Source: an uncultured Collinsella sp.
GTDB taxonomy: Bacteria > Actinomycetota > Coriobacteriia > Coriobacteriales > Coriobacteriaceae
Reading direction: 5' to 3'
Assembly (NCBI GenBank): GCA_900544065.1
Contig: UQTR01000016.1
Location: forward strand, 1 to 33,139
Length of the DNA stretch: 33,139 bases
How positions within the stretch are numbered: position 1 is the first letter of the stretch; each line of letters begins with the position of its first letter. Below are positions 8,781-17,016 of this stretch, one piece after another. A program made the translations under genes and the position numbers. The notes below the pieces were generated by a model. The model was not told where the DNA came from. It searched no databases and saw only the letters and a program-made list of their open reading frames with translations.

Positions 8781-9452
8781 ATGAAACCGACGAAGACCTT
8801 GAGCGAATCGACCATCTGCTGCTTTGGCGATTCGACTACGTGGGGCGATAACGGATGCGGCGGTGGAGGCAACGACATCTCCTGGACCACGCATCTGGGC
8901 GCGCTGCTGGGTGGCGCGACGGTCGAGAACTTTGGCATCAAGGGTTCGCGTATCGCCATCAAGGCCGACCGTACCGATTCGTTTGTCGAGCGCCTGGACG
9001 GTATCGACGATGCGGCCGATGTCTACATTGTCTTTGGCGGCGTCAACGACTTTAGCCGCAACGTGCCGCTTGGCGAGTTGGGCAGTACCGATGTGCATGA
9101 GTTCTACGGTGCGCTCGATTACCTGATCCGAACCATCACGGCACGCTCGCCTCGGGCAAAGCTCGTGTTTATGACGCCGTGCAAGACGAGCGGTAAGCAC
9201 GAGAAGGATATCCCGGCAAGCGATGAGGCGAACCATTTGGGCCTGACGCAGGTCGTCTACGTGCGAGCGATGCTCGAGGTCTGTGACCGCTACTCCGTTC
9301 CGGTGATTGACCTGTATGCGCAAAGCGGTATCAGCCCGTTTTTGCCGGAGCACCGCGAGCTCTATATGCCGGACGGTCTGCACTACAGCCCGGCTGGCTA
9401 TGAGCGCCTGGCGCATCGCATCGCCGCGGGTCTCACCGCCGTTTGCCGCTAA
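8781..9452 (+). CDS. SGNH/GDSL hydrolase (probable carbohydrate esterase)
   Basis: This 223-residue SGNH-fold protein has block I CFGDSTTWG with nucleophile Ser18, block III FGGVND, and block V PDGLHYSPAGYE with Asp198 and His201. Size and motifs fit small deacetylases of the rhamnogalacturonan- or xylan-acetylesterase type. As the third esterase in a row it suggests a heavily decorated pectic substrate. GGAAGGAG lies 7 nt before the ATG at 8781; the ATG at 8775 is too close to it. It lies 78 bp after the CE8 fusion, with no terminator between. Exact linkage specificity cannot be read from the sequence. Confidence 0.85.
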   Translation: MKPTKTLSESTICCFGDSTTWGDNGCGGGGNDISWTTHLGALLGGATVENFGIKGSRIAIKADRTDSFVERLDGIDDAADVYIVFGGVNDFSRNVPLGELGSTDVHEFYGALDYLIRTITARSPRAKLVFMTPCKTSGKHEKDIPASDEANHLGLTQVVYVRAMLEVCDRYSVPVIDLYAQSGISPFLPEHRELYMPDGLHYSPAGYERLAHRIAAGLTAVCR

Positions 9453-9466
9453 AAGTCTGCCGTTTG

Positions 9467-9504
9467 CGGGGAATATAGGGTTAACGTTCACCCTATATTC
9501 CCCG
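9467..9504. promoter_or_regulatory. 38-bp perfect palindrome enclosing an operator
   Basis: Arms 9467-9481 and 9490-9504 are perfectly complementary (15 bp, CGGGGAATATAGGGT on the left) around TAACGTTC, the core of the GTGAACGTTCAC operator family. It sits 15 bp after the SGNH stop and upstream of GH105. It could be a transcript-ending hairpin (no T-tract) and an extended repressor site at once. Confidence 0.75.
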
Positions 9505-9532
9505 TTCGCGTTACACTAGGGGTAACGTTCAC
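9480..9532 (+). promoter_or_regulatory. Two operators and a -10 element before GH105
   Basis: Sites GTTAACGTTCAC (9480-9491) and GGTAACGTTCAC (9521-9532) flank a -10-like TACACT (9512-9517), with TTCACC (9488-9493) as a possible -35 at 18 bp. A repressor on both sites would straddle the promoter. Confidence 0.7.
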
Positions 9533-9559
9533 CTATCGTTTATGTCAGAGGGGACAGCA

Positions 9560-10798
9560 ATGGGTTGCAATCAAATCCTGGACCGTTATATCGAGCAGTT
9601 GATCGAAACCTCTACGCCGCAGGCGCCGGCTTGGAACATCGAAAAGATTCGCGCCGGCAAGGAGAACACCTGGAACTATATCGACGGCTGCATGATCAAG
9701 GCGCTCATCGAGCTGTACGAGATCACGGGTGAGCAGCGCTACTTGACGTTCGCCGATGACTACATCGATTTCTTTGTCCAGGACGACGGTACCATCAAGC
9801 ATTACAACCCGCAGGAGTACAACCTCGATAACGTCAATGCGGGCAAGACCCTCTACAAGCTGTATGACCTGGTGGGCAAGCCCAAGTACCGTGCCGCCAT
9901 GGACACCATCTACCGCCAGCTCGAGACCCAGCCGCGCACCAAAGAGGGCGTGTTTTGGCACAAGGCCGTCTATCCCAACCAGATTTGGCTCGATGGCATG
10001 TACATGGCACAGCCGTTCTACATGCAGTACGAGCTGAGCTTCCACAACCGTCGTGCCTGCTCGGACAGCTTCCATATGTTCCAGGTCGTGCATGACCTGA
10101 TGCGCAACCCCCTCAACGGTCTGTACTATCACGCTTACGACGCGAGCCGCAAACAGTTCTGGTGCGACCCGGTCACCGGTCTTTCGGCTAACTTCTGGCT
10201 GCGCGCCGAGGGCTGGTTTGCCATGGCGCTCATCGACACCTGGGAGCTTATGCCGCCTTCGATGTCAGCCGAGAAGGACGAGATCCGCAAGATGTTCCAC
10301 GATTTGATCGACGCCATGCTGCCGTATCAGGACGAGAAGACCGGCATGTGGCACCAGGTCATCAACCTGCCCAATATCGCCCCCAACTACCTGGAGGAGT
10401 CGGGCAGCGCCATCTTTGCCAATGCCATCATGAAGGGTGTGCGTCTGGGCGTGCTGGGCGAGCGTTACTACCAGTACGGCCGTCGCGCCTTCGACGGCAT
10501 CTGCGAGACCTGCCTGTCCGAGTATGACGGGCAGCTGGCGCTCGACAACATCTGCTTGGTTGCGGGCCTGGGCAACACCGCGCACCGCGAGGGCACGTTT
10601 GATTACTACATGAGCGAGCCCGTGGTCAAAAATGATGCAAAGGGTGTGGCGCCGCTGGTGCTTGCCTATATCGAGACCATGCATCACGACAAGCTGGCCG
10701 GTAAGCGCGATCCGCTCGCCCCCTCGGGCGTGTGCTCCATCGAGGACCCGTTTGGCGGATACACCCCGGGCATCAACGCTCATAAGGGATGTGAATAA
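9560..10798 (+). CDS. GH105 unsaturated galacturonyl/rhamnogalacturonyl hydrolase
   Basis: This 412-residue alpha/alpha-barrel protein is of family GH105 (YteR/YesR type), which removes 4,5-unsaturated galacturonate from the non-reducing end of pectin lyase products by hydrating the double bond. Recognisable segments are TWNYIDGCMIKALIELYE, HKAVYPNQIWLDGMYMAQP (catalytic Asp about 145 with the upstream His), FWLRAEGWFAMALIDTW, GMWHQVIN and LEESGSAIFANAIMKG. No signal peptide, so it is cytoplasmic like characterised relatives. The ATG at 9560 was chosen over 9542 because GAGGGGAC precedes it. The released unsaturated uronate would feed the DhuI/DhuD branch. The next gene begins 2 nt after its stop. 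Confidence 0.92.
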   Translation: MGCNQILDRYIEQLIETSTPQAPAWNIEKIRAGKENTWNYIDGCMIKALIELYEITGEQRYLTFADDYIDFFVQDDGTIKHYNPQEYNLDNVNAGKTLYKLYDLVGKPKYRAAMDTIYRQLETQPRTKEGVFWHKAVYPNQIWLDGMYMAQPFYMQYELSFHNRRACSDSFHMFQVVHDLMRNPLNGLYYHAYDASRKQFWCDPVTGLSANFWLRAEGWFAMALIDTWELMPPSMSAEKDEIRKMFHDLIDAMLPYQDEKTGMWHQVINLPNIAPNYLEESGSAIFANAIMKGVRLGVLGERYYQYGRRAFDGICETCLSEYDGQLALDNICLVAGLGNTAHREGTFDYYMSEPVVKNDAKGVAPLVLAYIETMHHDKLAGKRDPLAPSGVCSIEDPFGGYTPGINAHKGCE

Positions 10799-10799
10799 C

Positions 10800-11705
10800 G
10801 TGGGGGCTGTTACTCCGGGTGTACGTTTGCACGACCTTCCGCAGGGGACCGTCGAGGAACGCATTCGCATGGCGGGAGAGCTCGGCTTTTCGTGCATCCA
10901 GCTGCCGAGCAAAGTGCTCTATAAGTCGATGGGCATCAACCGCTTGGGCCTGACGCGCGAGCTTGCCGACCACCTGTGCGAGGTACTCGACGAGGCAGGC
11001 ATTTCGGTCGCCGTGTTCGGCTGCTATAAAAACCTGGCGACGCCCGATCGCCAACAGCTCATGGATAACTATGCCGAGTACGAGGCATGCCTGAACTTTG
11101 CCAAGATGCTCGGCGGCTGCCCGGTGGGTACCGAGACCGGTCGTCCCAACGTGCAGAACGCTGTGGCGGACGATCGCATGACCGACGAGGCACTCGACGC
11201 ATTTGTGGAGGGTCTCAAGTATGTCTGTGGTCGTGCCGAGGCAATGGGCGGTCAGATTTTGATCGAGCCTGGCTGGAATGAGACGGTCAACACGCCCCAG
11301 CGTTGCCGCGAGGTGCTCGAGCGTGTGCCGAGCTCGGCGCTCGGTGTGATTTACGACCCGGTGTCGCTGCTGCATCCGAGCGTTGTCTGCGAAGCGCAGG
11401 AGATCACGTCGGACATGCTTTACCTGTGCGGCAGCAAGATTCGTGTACTGCACGCTAAGGATTTTGAGGTCGTGGATAACGAGGACGAGGCCGGCTGGTG
11501 CGATGGCACGGGCTCGCGTCTGGTGTGCCACGGTGTGGGGGAGACGGGCCGTTATGACTTTGAGCCCGTCGTTGCCTGGGCCGCCGCTGCCTGTCCGGGC
11601 ATCCCGTGTGTGGTCGAGAACAGCGTGCCGGCGACGGTTGCCGGTTGCCTGACGACACTTGAGCGCATGTCTTCCCGTTGCGAAGGTGCACATCGAGAGA
11701 TGTAG
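10800..11705 (+). CDS. Sugar phosphate isomerase/epimerase-like TIM barrel
   Basis: This 301-residue protein resembles the xylose-isomerase-like/AP-endonuclease-2 TIM-barrel superfamily: an opening GVRLHDLPQGTVEERIRMA, the VGTETGRP strand end, ILIEPGWNET, GVIYDPVSLLHP and RVLHAKDFEVV carry the acidic and His residues that normally bind a divalent metal. It probably isomerises or epimerises a keto-sugar, but the substrate is unknown. The GTG at 10800 was taken as start because AAGGGA lies about 10 nt upstream. It follows GH105 with a 1-nt gap, so it is in the same transcript and very likely acts on a product of pectin breakdown. Confidence 0.8.
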   Translation: MGAVTPGVRLHDLPQGTVEERIRMAGELGFSCIQLPSKVLYKSMGINRLGLTRELADHLCEVLDEAGISVAVFGCYKNLATPDRQQLMDNYAEYEACLNFAKMLGGCPVGTETGRPNVQNAVADDRMTDEALDAFVEGLKYVCGRAEAMGGQILIEPGWNETVNTPQRCREVLERVPSSALGVIYDPVSLLHPSVVCEAQEITSDMLYLCGSKIRVLHAKDFEVVDNEDEAGWCDGTGSRLVCHGVGETGRYDFEPVVAWAAAACPGIPCVVENSVPATVAGCLTTLERMSSRCEGAHREM

Positions 11706-11801
11706 CGTGGCAGACGGTCGCTACGGGCGGCCGGCTTGCCGGTACTGGGCAGCATCTAGAACTGCCCGCTATTGTGTTGATGCGAATCAGAGGGGAATCG
11801 C

Positions 11802-13019
11802 GTGGCTATCCACATTGTCGAGGAAGCAAATCGTTGTCTGGGTTGTAAAAGGGCGTTCTGCCAGATCAAGGGCTGCCCGGTGCAGACGCCTATTCCGCAG
11901 GTCATCGATCTGTTTAAGCAGCGTCGTCTGGAGGAAGCGGGCGAGCTGCTGTTCCAGAACAACCCCATGAGCGCGGTCTGCTCCATGGTGTGCAACCATT
12001 CCGGCCAGTGTGAGGGTTCATGCATCCAGGGTCGCAAAGGCACGCCGGTGCATTTCTCGAGCATCGAGAACTATATCTCCACGGCGTACCTCGACCGCAA
12101 GGAGTGGAAGCCTGCACCGTCGTGCGGCAAGCAGGTCGCCGTGGTCGGCTCGGGCCCTGCCGGCATTACCGTGGCGATTAAGATGGCCCAGCTGGGCTGC
12201 GCGGTCACCGTGTTTGAGCAGCGCCCCGAGATCGGCGGCGTGCTGGAGTACGGCATCCCCGAGTTCCGTCTGCCGCGCTCGCTGGTGCAAAAGTACCGCC
12301 ACGTGATGTGCTCACTCGGCGTGCGCGTGCGTCCCTCGACCACCATCGGCGGCGCACTGCATATCGACGATCTGCTGCGCGACGGCTACGACGCGGTCTT
12401 TGTGGGCACCGGCACTTGGCGCGCCCGCAAGCTGGGCATTCCCGGCGAGTCGCGCGGTAACGTGCTGTTTGGTATCGACTATCTGGTCGACCCCACAAGT
12501 GTGGCGATCGGGCAGAACGTGGCGGTTATCGGCGCCGGTAACGTCGCTATGGATGTTGCCCGTACCGCGCTGCGCTCGGGCGCTCGCAAGGTTACCGTGT
12601 ATGCCCGCTCGCGCCACATCTCGGCAATTGACGACGAGGTCGAGCTGACCGAGCTCGACGGTGCCGAGATCGTGTGCGGCAAGGCCATCTGCGCCATCGA
12701 CGATAACGGCCCGGTGTTCGAGACGGCCATCTTTGACGAGGACAACAACGTGGTGGGCTACGAGGAAGAGCTCGACCATGCCGCGGCCGATACCATCGTC
12801 ATTGCGGCCTCGCAGGTGCCCAAGGACAAGCTCGTGCTTACGACGGGCGGTCTGGAGACCGACCATCGCGGCCTGCTTTCGGTCGATGAGCACGGCATGA
12901 CCACCGTGCCCGGCGTCTTTGCCGCCGGCGACGTGGTCAACGGCCCGCTGACGGTCGTCCATGCCGTGGCCGGCGCCAAGCTCGCCGTCGAAGGCATGAC
13001 ATCCTACCTGGGCCTCTAA
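11802..13019 (+). CDS. NAD(P)-dependent oxidoreductase, glutamate-synthase beta-subunit-like
   Basis: This 405-residue protein resembles the small subunit of glutamate synthase. The N-terminal Fer4_20-type domain has Cys12, Cys15, Cys20 and Cys25 and a second cluster CSMVCNHSGQCEGSC, expected to hold [4Fe-4S] centres. FAD-binding VVGSGPAGIT (about 111) and NAD(P)-binding VIGAGNVAMDVA (about 243) follow, with a closing PGVFAAGDVVNG. GTG at 11802 follows AGAGGGGAA. No large glutamate synthase subunit is nearby, so it is more likely a stand-alone electron-transfer subunit, perhaps delivering NAD(P)H electrons to a partner such as the flavin oxidoreductase downstream (inference). Its link to pectin use is by position only. 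Confidence 0.85.
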   Translation: MAIHIVEEANRCLGCKRAFCQIKGCPVQTPIPQVIDLFKQRRLEEAGELLFQNNPMSAVCSMVCNHSGQCEGSCIQGRKGTPVHFSSIENYISTAYLDRKEWKPAPSCGKQVAVVGSGPAGITVAIKMAQLGCAVTVFEQRPEIGGVLEYGIPEFRLPRSLVQKYRHVMCSLGVRVRPSTTIGGALHIDDLLRDGYDAVFVGTGTWRARKLGIPGESRGNVLFGIDYLVDPTSVAIGQNVAVIGAGNVAMDVARTALRSGARKVTVYARSRHISAIDDEVELTELDGAEIVCGKAICAIDDNGPVFETAIFDEDNNVVGYEEELDHAAADTIVIAASQVPKDKLVLTTGGLETDHRGLLSVDEHGMTTVPGVFAAGDVVNGPLTVVHAVAGAKLAVEGMTSYLGL

Positions 13020-13037
13020 CCCACCCCACCCTTATCG

Positions 13038-13103
13038 GTTGCGGTGAAATAGTTCCTGTTTGGTGCCCCCAAGAGCCCCATTCAGGAACTATTCCACCGC
13101 AAC
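13038..13103. repeat. TTGCGGTGAAATA inverted repeat, copy 1 (also terminator)
   Basis: About 21-bp arms, one mismatch, around a 24-nt centre; 18 bp after the preceding stop. The right arm runs into TTTTTT (13104-13109), so this copy can end transcription on the + strand. It is one of four related elements in the window. Confidence 0.9.
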
Positions 13104-13220
13104 TTTTTTATGGGTCGAGCAAAAGGTGGGGGAGTGCGTGCGGCTGTGCGCCGGGCGGATACTGATACGATAGGGGAATCAGCAAGTGCCGCCACGCGGC
13201 TCAAACGAAAGGAAACCTGT

Positions 13221-15170
13221 ATGGAGTCCTCCGCCTATCCGATGCTCTTTAGCCCCATCAAGGTCGGTACGACCGAGGTCAAGAACCGTGTCTTTATGCC
13301 GCCGGTGTCCACCAACCTGGCCGACCACGGCTATGTGACCGACGACCTGGTCGATCACTACCGCGCTCGTGCCAAGGGCGGCGTGGGCCTCATCATCACC
13401 GAGGTCGTGACGGTCGAGCCCACCTACACCTACCTGCCGGGCGATATGTGCTGCTATGACGACACGTTCATTCCCGGTTGGGAAAAGCTCGCCGCCGCCG
13501 TGCACGAGTACGGCTGCAAGATCATGCCGCAGCTCTTCCACCCCGCCTATATGGCCTTTAACATCCCGGGCACGCCGCGCCTGATCGCCCCGTCCTTTGT
13601 GGGCCCGTCCTACGCCCGCGAGGCACCGCGCCCCATTACAGTTGACGAGATTCACGAGCTCACGCACCAGTTTGGCGACGCTGCTGTGCGTATGCAGAAG
13701 GCCGGCGTCGATGGCGTCGAGGTCCATGCGGCACACGCCCACGGCATGCTCGGTGGCTTCTTGACCCCGCTCTACAACAAGCGTACCGACGAGTACGGCG
13801 GCTCGCTCGATGCCCGTATGCGCTTCTTGCTCGAGGTCATCGCCGAGATTCGCGAGCGTTGCGGCAAGGATTTCATCATCGACGTCCGTATCTCGGGCGA
13901 CGAGTACACCGATGGCGGCCTGACTCTCAACGACATGATCTATGTCTCGCGTCGCCTGGAGAAGGCCGGCGTCGATATGATCCACGTGTCGGGCGGCACT
14001 ACCATCAAGCGCGGTTCCGCGATTCCCGCCGCCGGCACCCAGCAGGCCTCGCACGCTGCCTGCTCGCGCGAGATCAAGAAGCATGTGAACATTCCCGTTG
14101 CCACGGTCGGCCGCATCAATGAGGCATGGATTGCCGAGGAGCTGATTGAGGACGGCGCCGCCGACATCTGCATGATGGGCCGCGCCAACCTGTGCGATGC
14201 CGAGTTCTGCAACAAGGCGGCTGCCGGCAACGCCGACGAGATTCGCCCCTGCATCGGCTGCCTGCGCTGCCTGAACGGCATCATGTTCGGCAAGCGCATC
14301 TCCTGCACCGTTAACCCCGATGTCGAGCGCGACGAGGCCGGCTACGAGCCTGCCGCCGAGGCCAAGAACGTGCTCGTTGTGGGCGCCGGTCCCGCTGGCA
14401 TGGAGGCGGCGTTCATTGCCGCCAAGCGTGGCCACCACGTGGTGCTCGTGGACAAGCAGGATGAGCCAGGCGGTGAGATGCGCATTGCAGCCGTTCCGCC
14501 GGCAAAGCAGGAGCTCACCCGTGTGATCAAGTACCAGTATCGTCGTCTGGCCGAGGCCGGCGTGAAGTGCATCTTTGGTACCGAGCTTTCGGCCGAGGAC
14601 ATTCAGCGTGACTACGCCGGCTACGAGGTTGTCCTGGCCTATGGCGCCGAGCCTATCGCTCCGGCCTTTATGCAGGGCTTTAAGCAGGTCATGACGGCTG
14701 ATGACCTGTTGGGCGGCAACGCCTTCCCGGGCAAGAAGATCGTCATCGTGGGCGGCGGCACCGTCGGCTGCGAGACGGCCGACTACCTGGCCCCGCTGGT
14801 CAACGACCTGTCGCCGGCCAACCGCGACGTCACCGTCATCGAGATGACCAAGACGCTTGCCGCCAACGAGGGCGGCGCCGGCCGCGCGGTACTTATCACG
14901 CGCATGCTCTCTAAGGGCGTCCACGTGCTGACCGAGGCCAAGGTGACCGAAATCACCGAGGACACTATCAGCTACGAGAAGGACGGCGAGATCCACACCA
15001 TCACGGGTGCCGATACGCTGGTGCTGGCGATGGGCTACCGCCCCAACACCAAGCTGGCCGACGACCTGGCTGCTGTCGGCGTTGCCACCCACGTGCTGGG
15101 CGACGCCAACAAGTGCGGCAACATCCGCGACGCCATCGGCGACGGCTACAAAGTGGCCTGCGCCCTCTAG
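13221..15170 (+). CDS. NADH:flavin oxidoreductase, old-yellow-enzyme/2-enoate reductase type
   Basis: This 649-residue three-part flavoenzyme resembles 2,4-dienoyl-CoA reductase, BaiCD/BaiH and trimethylamine dehydrogenase. The N-terminal FMN TIM barrel has VEVHAAHAHGMLGGFL and YNKRTDEYGGSLDARMRF. The [4Fe-4S] motif has Cys344, Cys347, Cys350 and Cys362. FAD-binding VVGAGPAGMEAA (about 385) and a second nucleotide fold IVIVGGGTVGCETA follow. Family members reduce C=C bonds next to a carbonyl. GAAAGGA precedes the ATG at 13221. It stands between pectin genes, and unsaturated uronates or other plant-derived enones are possible substrates, but nothing in the sequence fixes this. Confidence 0.88.
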   Translation: MESSAYPMLFSPIKVGTTEVKNRVFMPPVSTNLADHGYVTDDLVDHYRARAKGGVGLIITEVVTVEPTYTYLPGDMCCYDDTFIPGWEKLAAAVHEYGCKIMPQLFHPAYMAFNIPGTPRLIAPSFVGPSYAREAPRPITVDEIHELTHQFGDAAVRMQKAGVDGVEVHAAHAHGMLGGFLTPLYNKRTDEYGGSLDARMRFLLEVIAEIRERCGKDFIIDVRISGDEYTDGGLTLNDMIYVSRRLEKAGVDMIHVSGGTTIKRGSAIPAAGTQQASHAACSREIKKHVNIPVATVGRINEAWIAEELIEDGAADICMMGRANLCDAEFCNKAAAGNADEIRPCIGCLRCLNGIMFGKRISCTVNPDVERDEAGYEPAAEAKNVLVVGAGPAGMEAAFIAAKRGHHVVLVDKQDEPGGEMRIAAVPPAKQELTRVIKYQYRRLAEAGVKCIFGTELSAEDIQRDYAGYEVVLAYGAEPIAPAFMQGFKQVMTADDLLGGNAFPGKKIVIVGGGTVGCETADYLAPLVNDLSPANRDVTVIEMTKTLAANEGGAGRAVLITRMLSKGVHVLTEAKVTEITEDTISYEKDGEIHTITGADTLVLAMGYRPNTKLADDLAAVGVATHVLGDANKCGNIRDAIGDGYKVACAL

Positions 15171-15179
15171 TCAACCCCT

Positions 15180-15244
15180 TGGTGCAAGGGGGTCAGGTTA
15201 CTTTGCACCAAGCTGGTGCATACAAACCTGACCCCATTGCACCA
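15180..15244. repeat. Nested palindrome with GGGGTCAGGTT core
   Basis: Outer arms 15180-15199 and 15225-15244 (TGGTGCAA..GGTCAGGTT against AACCTGACCCC..TTGCACCA) enclose an inner palindrome TGCACC-AAGCT-GGTGCA. It begins 10 bp after the oxidoreductase stop and may end transcription. GGGGTCAGGT-type palindromes are dispersed repeats in many bacteria, often tied to REP/Y1-transposase systems (general knowledge; no such transposase is here). Confidence 0.75.
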
Positions 15245-15253
15245 GTTGATAGC

Positions 15254-15293
15254 AAAAAGCGGCGGCCGTCCCGTGTTGGGGCGGCCGCCGCTT
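15254..15293 (-). terminator. Terminator of dhuI
   Basis: A perfect 12-bp GC stem (15257-15268 with 15282-15293). In the minus direction it ends in TTTTT from the A-run at 15254-15258. It lies 25 bp after the dhuI stop. Confidence 0.85.
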
Positions 15294-15317
15294 GCGTTTA
15301 GCTGCGATGGGTCGCGA

Positions 15318-15959
15318 TTAGAGACCCAGGAGCTCCTTGACCTTGGCGATGATGGCCTCGTCGGTGGCGTTGGCGAAGAAGTACTCCTGGAAGTGCTCGC
15401 CAGCCAGAGCACCCTTGACCAGGTCCTGGTCGATCTCGCCCAGGACGTCGACGAGCGGACGCATGGTCACAGCGCGGACGCCGTCGAGGATCTTCTTGTT
15501 GCGCTGCTCGGGCTCAACACGCTCGGCAGGATAGCCGTTGCCCGAACCAAAGCCGAAGAGCTTCTCGAAGGTGTACTCGAGGTTGAGCTCCTGGCCCCAG
15601 CCGTTCTTGAGGGCGAAGGGCATGGCGACGGCGTTACCGTCGTTGACCTGGGCGAAGGTGTAGGCATCAAGCGGGTCGGCGACATGGCCGCAGAGCACGC
15701 CGGGGAAGGAGTTGCAGGCGAGCATGGCGCCCTCGCCGGTGCCGCAGCCGGTCACGACATAGTCGGCAGCGCCGGAGTTGAGCAGCACGGCGGCAAGGAT
15801 GCCGTTCTGAACGTAGGTGAGCGGCTTGGAGTCGGCGTCGGCATACATACCGTAGTTAAAGACGGTGTGGCCCATGGGCTCGACAACCTTCTTGAGGGCA
15901 GCCTCGATCATGGGGTTCTTGGAGTTCTGGGAGTTCTCGTTGATGAGAGCGATCTTCAT
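15318..15959 (-). CDS. dhuI: RpiB/LacAB-fold isomerase, likely 5-keto-4-deoxyuronate isomerase DhuI
   Basis: This 213-residue protein is of the RpiB/LacA/LacB sugar-phosphate isomerase fold. TGCGTGEGAMLACNSFPGV holds the conserved Cys72 and phosphate/carboxylate loop, and VLCGHVADPLDAY follows. It is longer than ribose-5-phosphate isomerase B (about 150), with a C-terminal extension like that of DhuI proteins. DhuI replaces the cupin KduI in some Gram-positive uronate pathways, isomerising 4-deoxy-5-ketouronate to the substrate of DhuD. The DhuD-like SDR directly upstream on the same strand strongly supports this reading over a pentose-phosphate role. AGGAAAGG precedes the ATG. Confidence 0.85.
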   Translation of the reverse strand: MKIALINENSQNSKNPMIEAALKKVVEPMGHTVFNYGMYADADSKPLTYVQNGILAAVLLNSGAADYVVTGCGTGEGAMLACNSFPGVLCGHVADPLDAYTFAQVNDGNAVAMPFALKNGWGQELNLEYTFEKLFGFGSGNGYPAERVEPEQRNKKILDGVRAVTMRPLVDVLGEIDQDLVKGALAGEHFQEYFFANATDEAIIAKVKELLGL

Positions 15960-15985
15960 TGCGAAATACCTTTCCTATTTCTAAC

Positions 15986-16048
15986 TTGCGGTGAAATACG
16001 GACCGTCTTGCCTGGTAGAAGTCAAAATCAATCCCTATTTCACCGCAA
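15986..16048. repeat. TTGCGGTGAAATA inverted repeat, copy 2, mismatched arms
   Basis: Outer 13-bp arms are perfect (TTGCGGTGAAATA), but the adjoining inner bases do not pair: the left reads CGGACCGT like copy 3 and the right reads ATCCC like copy 4. It lies 27 bp before dhuI, between dhuD and dhuI. Confidence 0.88.
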
Positions 16049-16086
16049 CTACTAAATGAACCTAAATGTGGGAGCGCGGTGAGCGA

Positions 16087-16184
16087 GCGGGCTTGAGACG
16101 GAGCAGGTTGCCTTGAAAGAGGAGGGAAGCGTACTTGGGTACGCGACCGACGATTGAAAGGCAAGATGCCCGTCTCAAGCCCGC
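16087..16184. repeat. Long three-tier hairpin after dhuD
   Basis: Nested perfect stems: 15 bp (16087-16101 with 16170-16184), then TTGCCTT with AAGGCAA, then GCGTAC-TTGG-GTACGC, separated by purine-rich internal loops. It begins 8 bp beyond the dhuD stop on the minus strand and lacks a T-tract. It may be a structured 3' end or an RNA element. Confidence 0.75.
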
Positions 16185-16191
16185 GCAGCGC

Positions 16192-17001
16192 CTACTGGGG
16201 CTGCTTGCCGATGTATGCCAGGATGCCGCCGTCGACGTAGAGGATGTGGCCGTTGACGAAGTTCGAGGCGTCGGAGGCCAGGAATACGGCAGGGCCCTTC
16301 AGGTCCTCGGGCGTGCCCCAACGGGCGGCCGGGGTCTTGGCGATGATGAACTGGTCAAACGGGTGACGGCTGCCATCGGGCTGCGTCTCGCGCAGCGGCG
16401 CGGTCTGCGGCGTGGCGATATAGCCAGGCCCAATGCCGTTGCACTGGATGTTGGCCTCGCCAAACTCGGAGCAGATGTTCTTGGTGAGCATCTTCAGACC
16501 GCCCTTGGCAGCGGCGTAGCCAGCGATGGTCTCGCGGCCGAGCTCGCTCATCATCGAGCAGATGTTGATAATCTTGCCGTGACCCTTGGCGATCATGCCG
16601 GGCAGGCAGGCCTTGGAGACGATGAACGGGGCGTTAAGGTCGATGTCGACGACGCGACGGAAGTCCTCGGCGCTCATGTCGAGCATGGGGGTGCGCTGGA
16701 TAACACCAGCGTTGTTGACCAGGATATCGGGCGTGGTGCCAAAATCGGCCTCGATCTTGGCGACGAGCTCGGCGACGACGGCCTCGTCAGTGACATCGGC
16801 CACGTAGCCGTGAGCCTCAAAGCCCAGCTCGCGGTAGTGCTTCTCGGCCTCGGCGACCTTGTCGGCATGACGTGCGTTAAAGGCGATCTTGGCGCCGGCC
16901 TCGCCAAGCGCCTCGGCAATGGCCATGCCAATGCCATAGGTGGCGCCGGTTACGAGCGCGACCTTGCCATCCAGGCGGAAGCTGTCCATAAGATCAGACA
17001 T
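16192..17001 (-). CDS. kduD: SDR dehydrogenase, likely 2-keto-3-deoxygluconate dehydrogenase DhuD/KduD
   Basis: This 269-residue classical short-chain dehydrogenase has cofactor motif TGATYGIG (18-25), NNAG (96-99), the catalytic Ser region NICSMMSE (147-154), YAAAK with Tyr162 and Lys166, and GPGYI. The N-terminal LDGKVALVTGA and the C-terminal PAARWGTPEDLKGPAVFLAS are typical of KduD/gluconate 5-dehydrogenase relatives. It interconverts 2,5-diketo-3-deoxygluconate and KDG with NAD(H), the step after DhuI, whose gene follows. The ATG at 17001 follows GAAAGGA; an upstream ATG at 17028 lies inside an operator. Three operator-like sites lie in its promoter region. Confidence 0.88.
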   Translation of the reverse strand: MSDLMDSFRLDGKVALVTGATYGIGMAIAEALGEAGAKIAFNARHADKVAEAEKHYRELGFEAHGYVADVTDEAVVAELVAKIEADFGTTPDILVNNAGVIQRTPMLDMSAEDFRRVVDIDLNAPFIVSKACLPGMIAKGHGKIINICSMMSELGRETIAGYAAAKGGLKMLTKNICSEFGEANIQCNGIGPGYIATPQTAPLRETQPDGSRHPFDQFIIAKTPAARWGTPEDLKGPAVFLASDASNFVNGHILYVDGGILAYIGKQPQ

Positions 17002-17016
17002 AGCGATCCTTTCAAA

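Noticed and set aside
11802..13019. Assigning gltD (glutamate synthase small subunit)
   Set aside because: No large subunit is nearby and the family includes many stand-alone oxidoreductases, so no symbol was given.
13179..15092. 637-codon minus-strand frame opposite the flavin oxidoreductase
   Set aside because: Mirror of the codon bias of the real gene; Ala/Gly/Val/His-rich with no domain.
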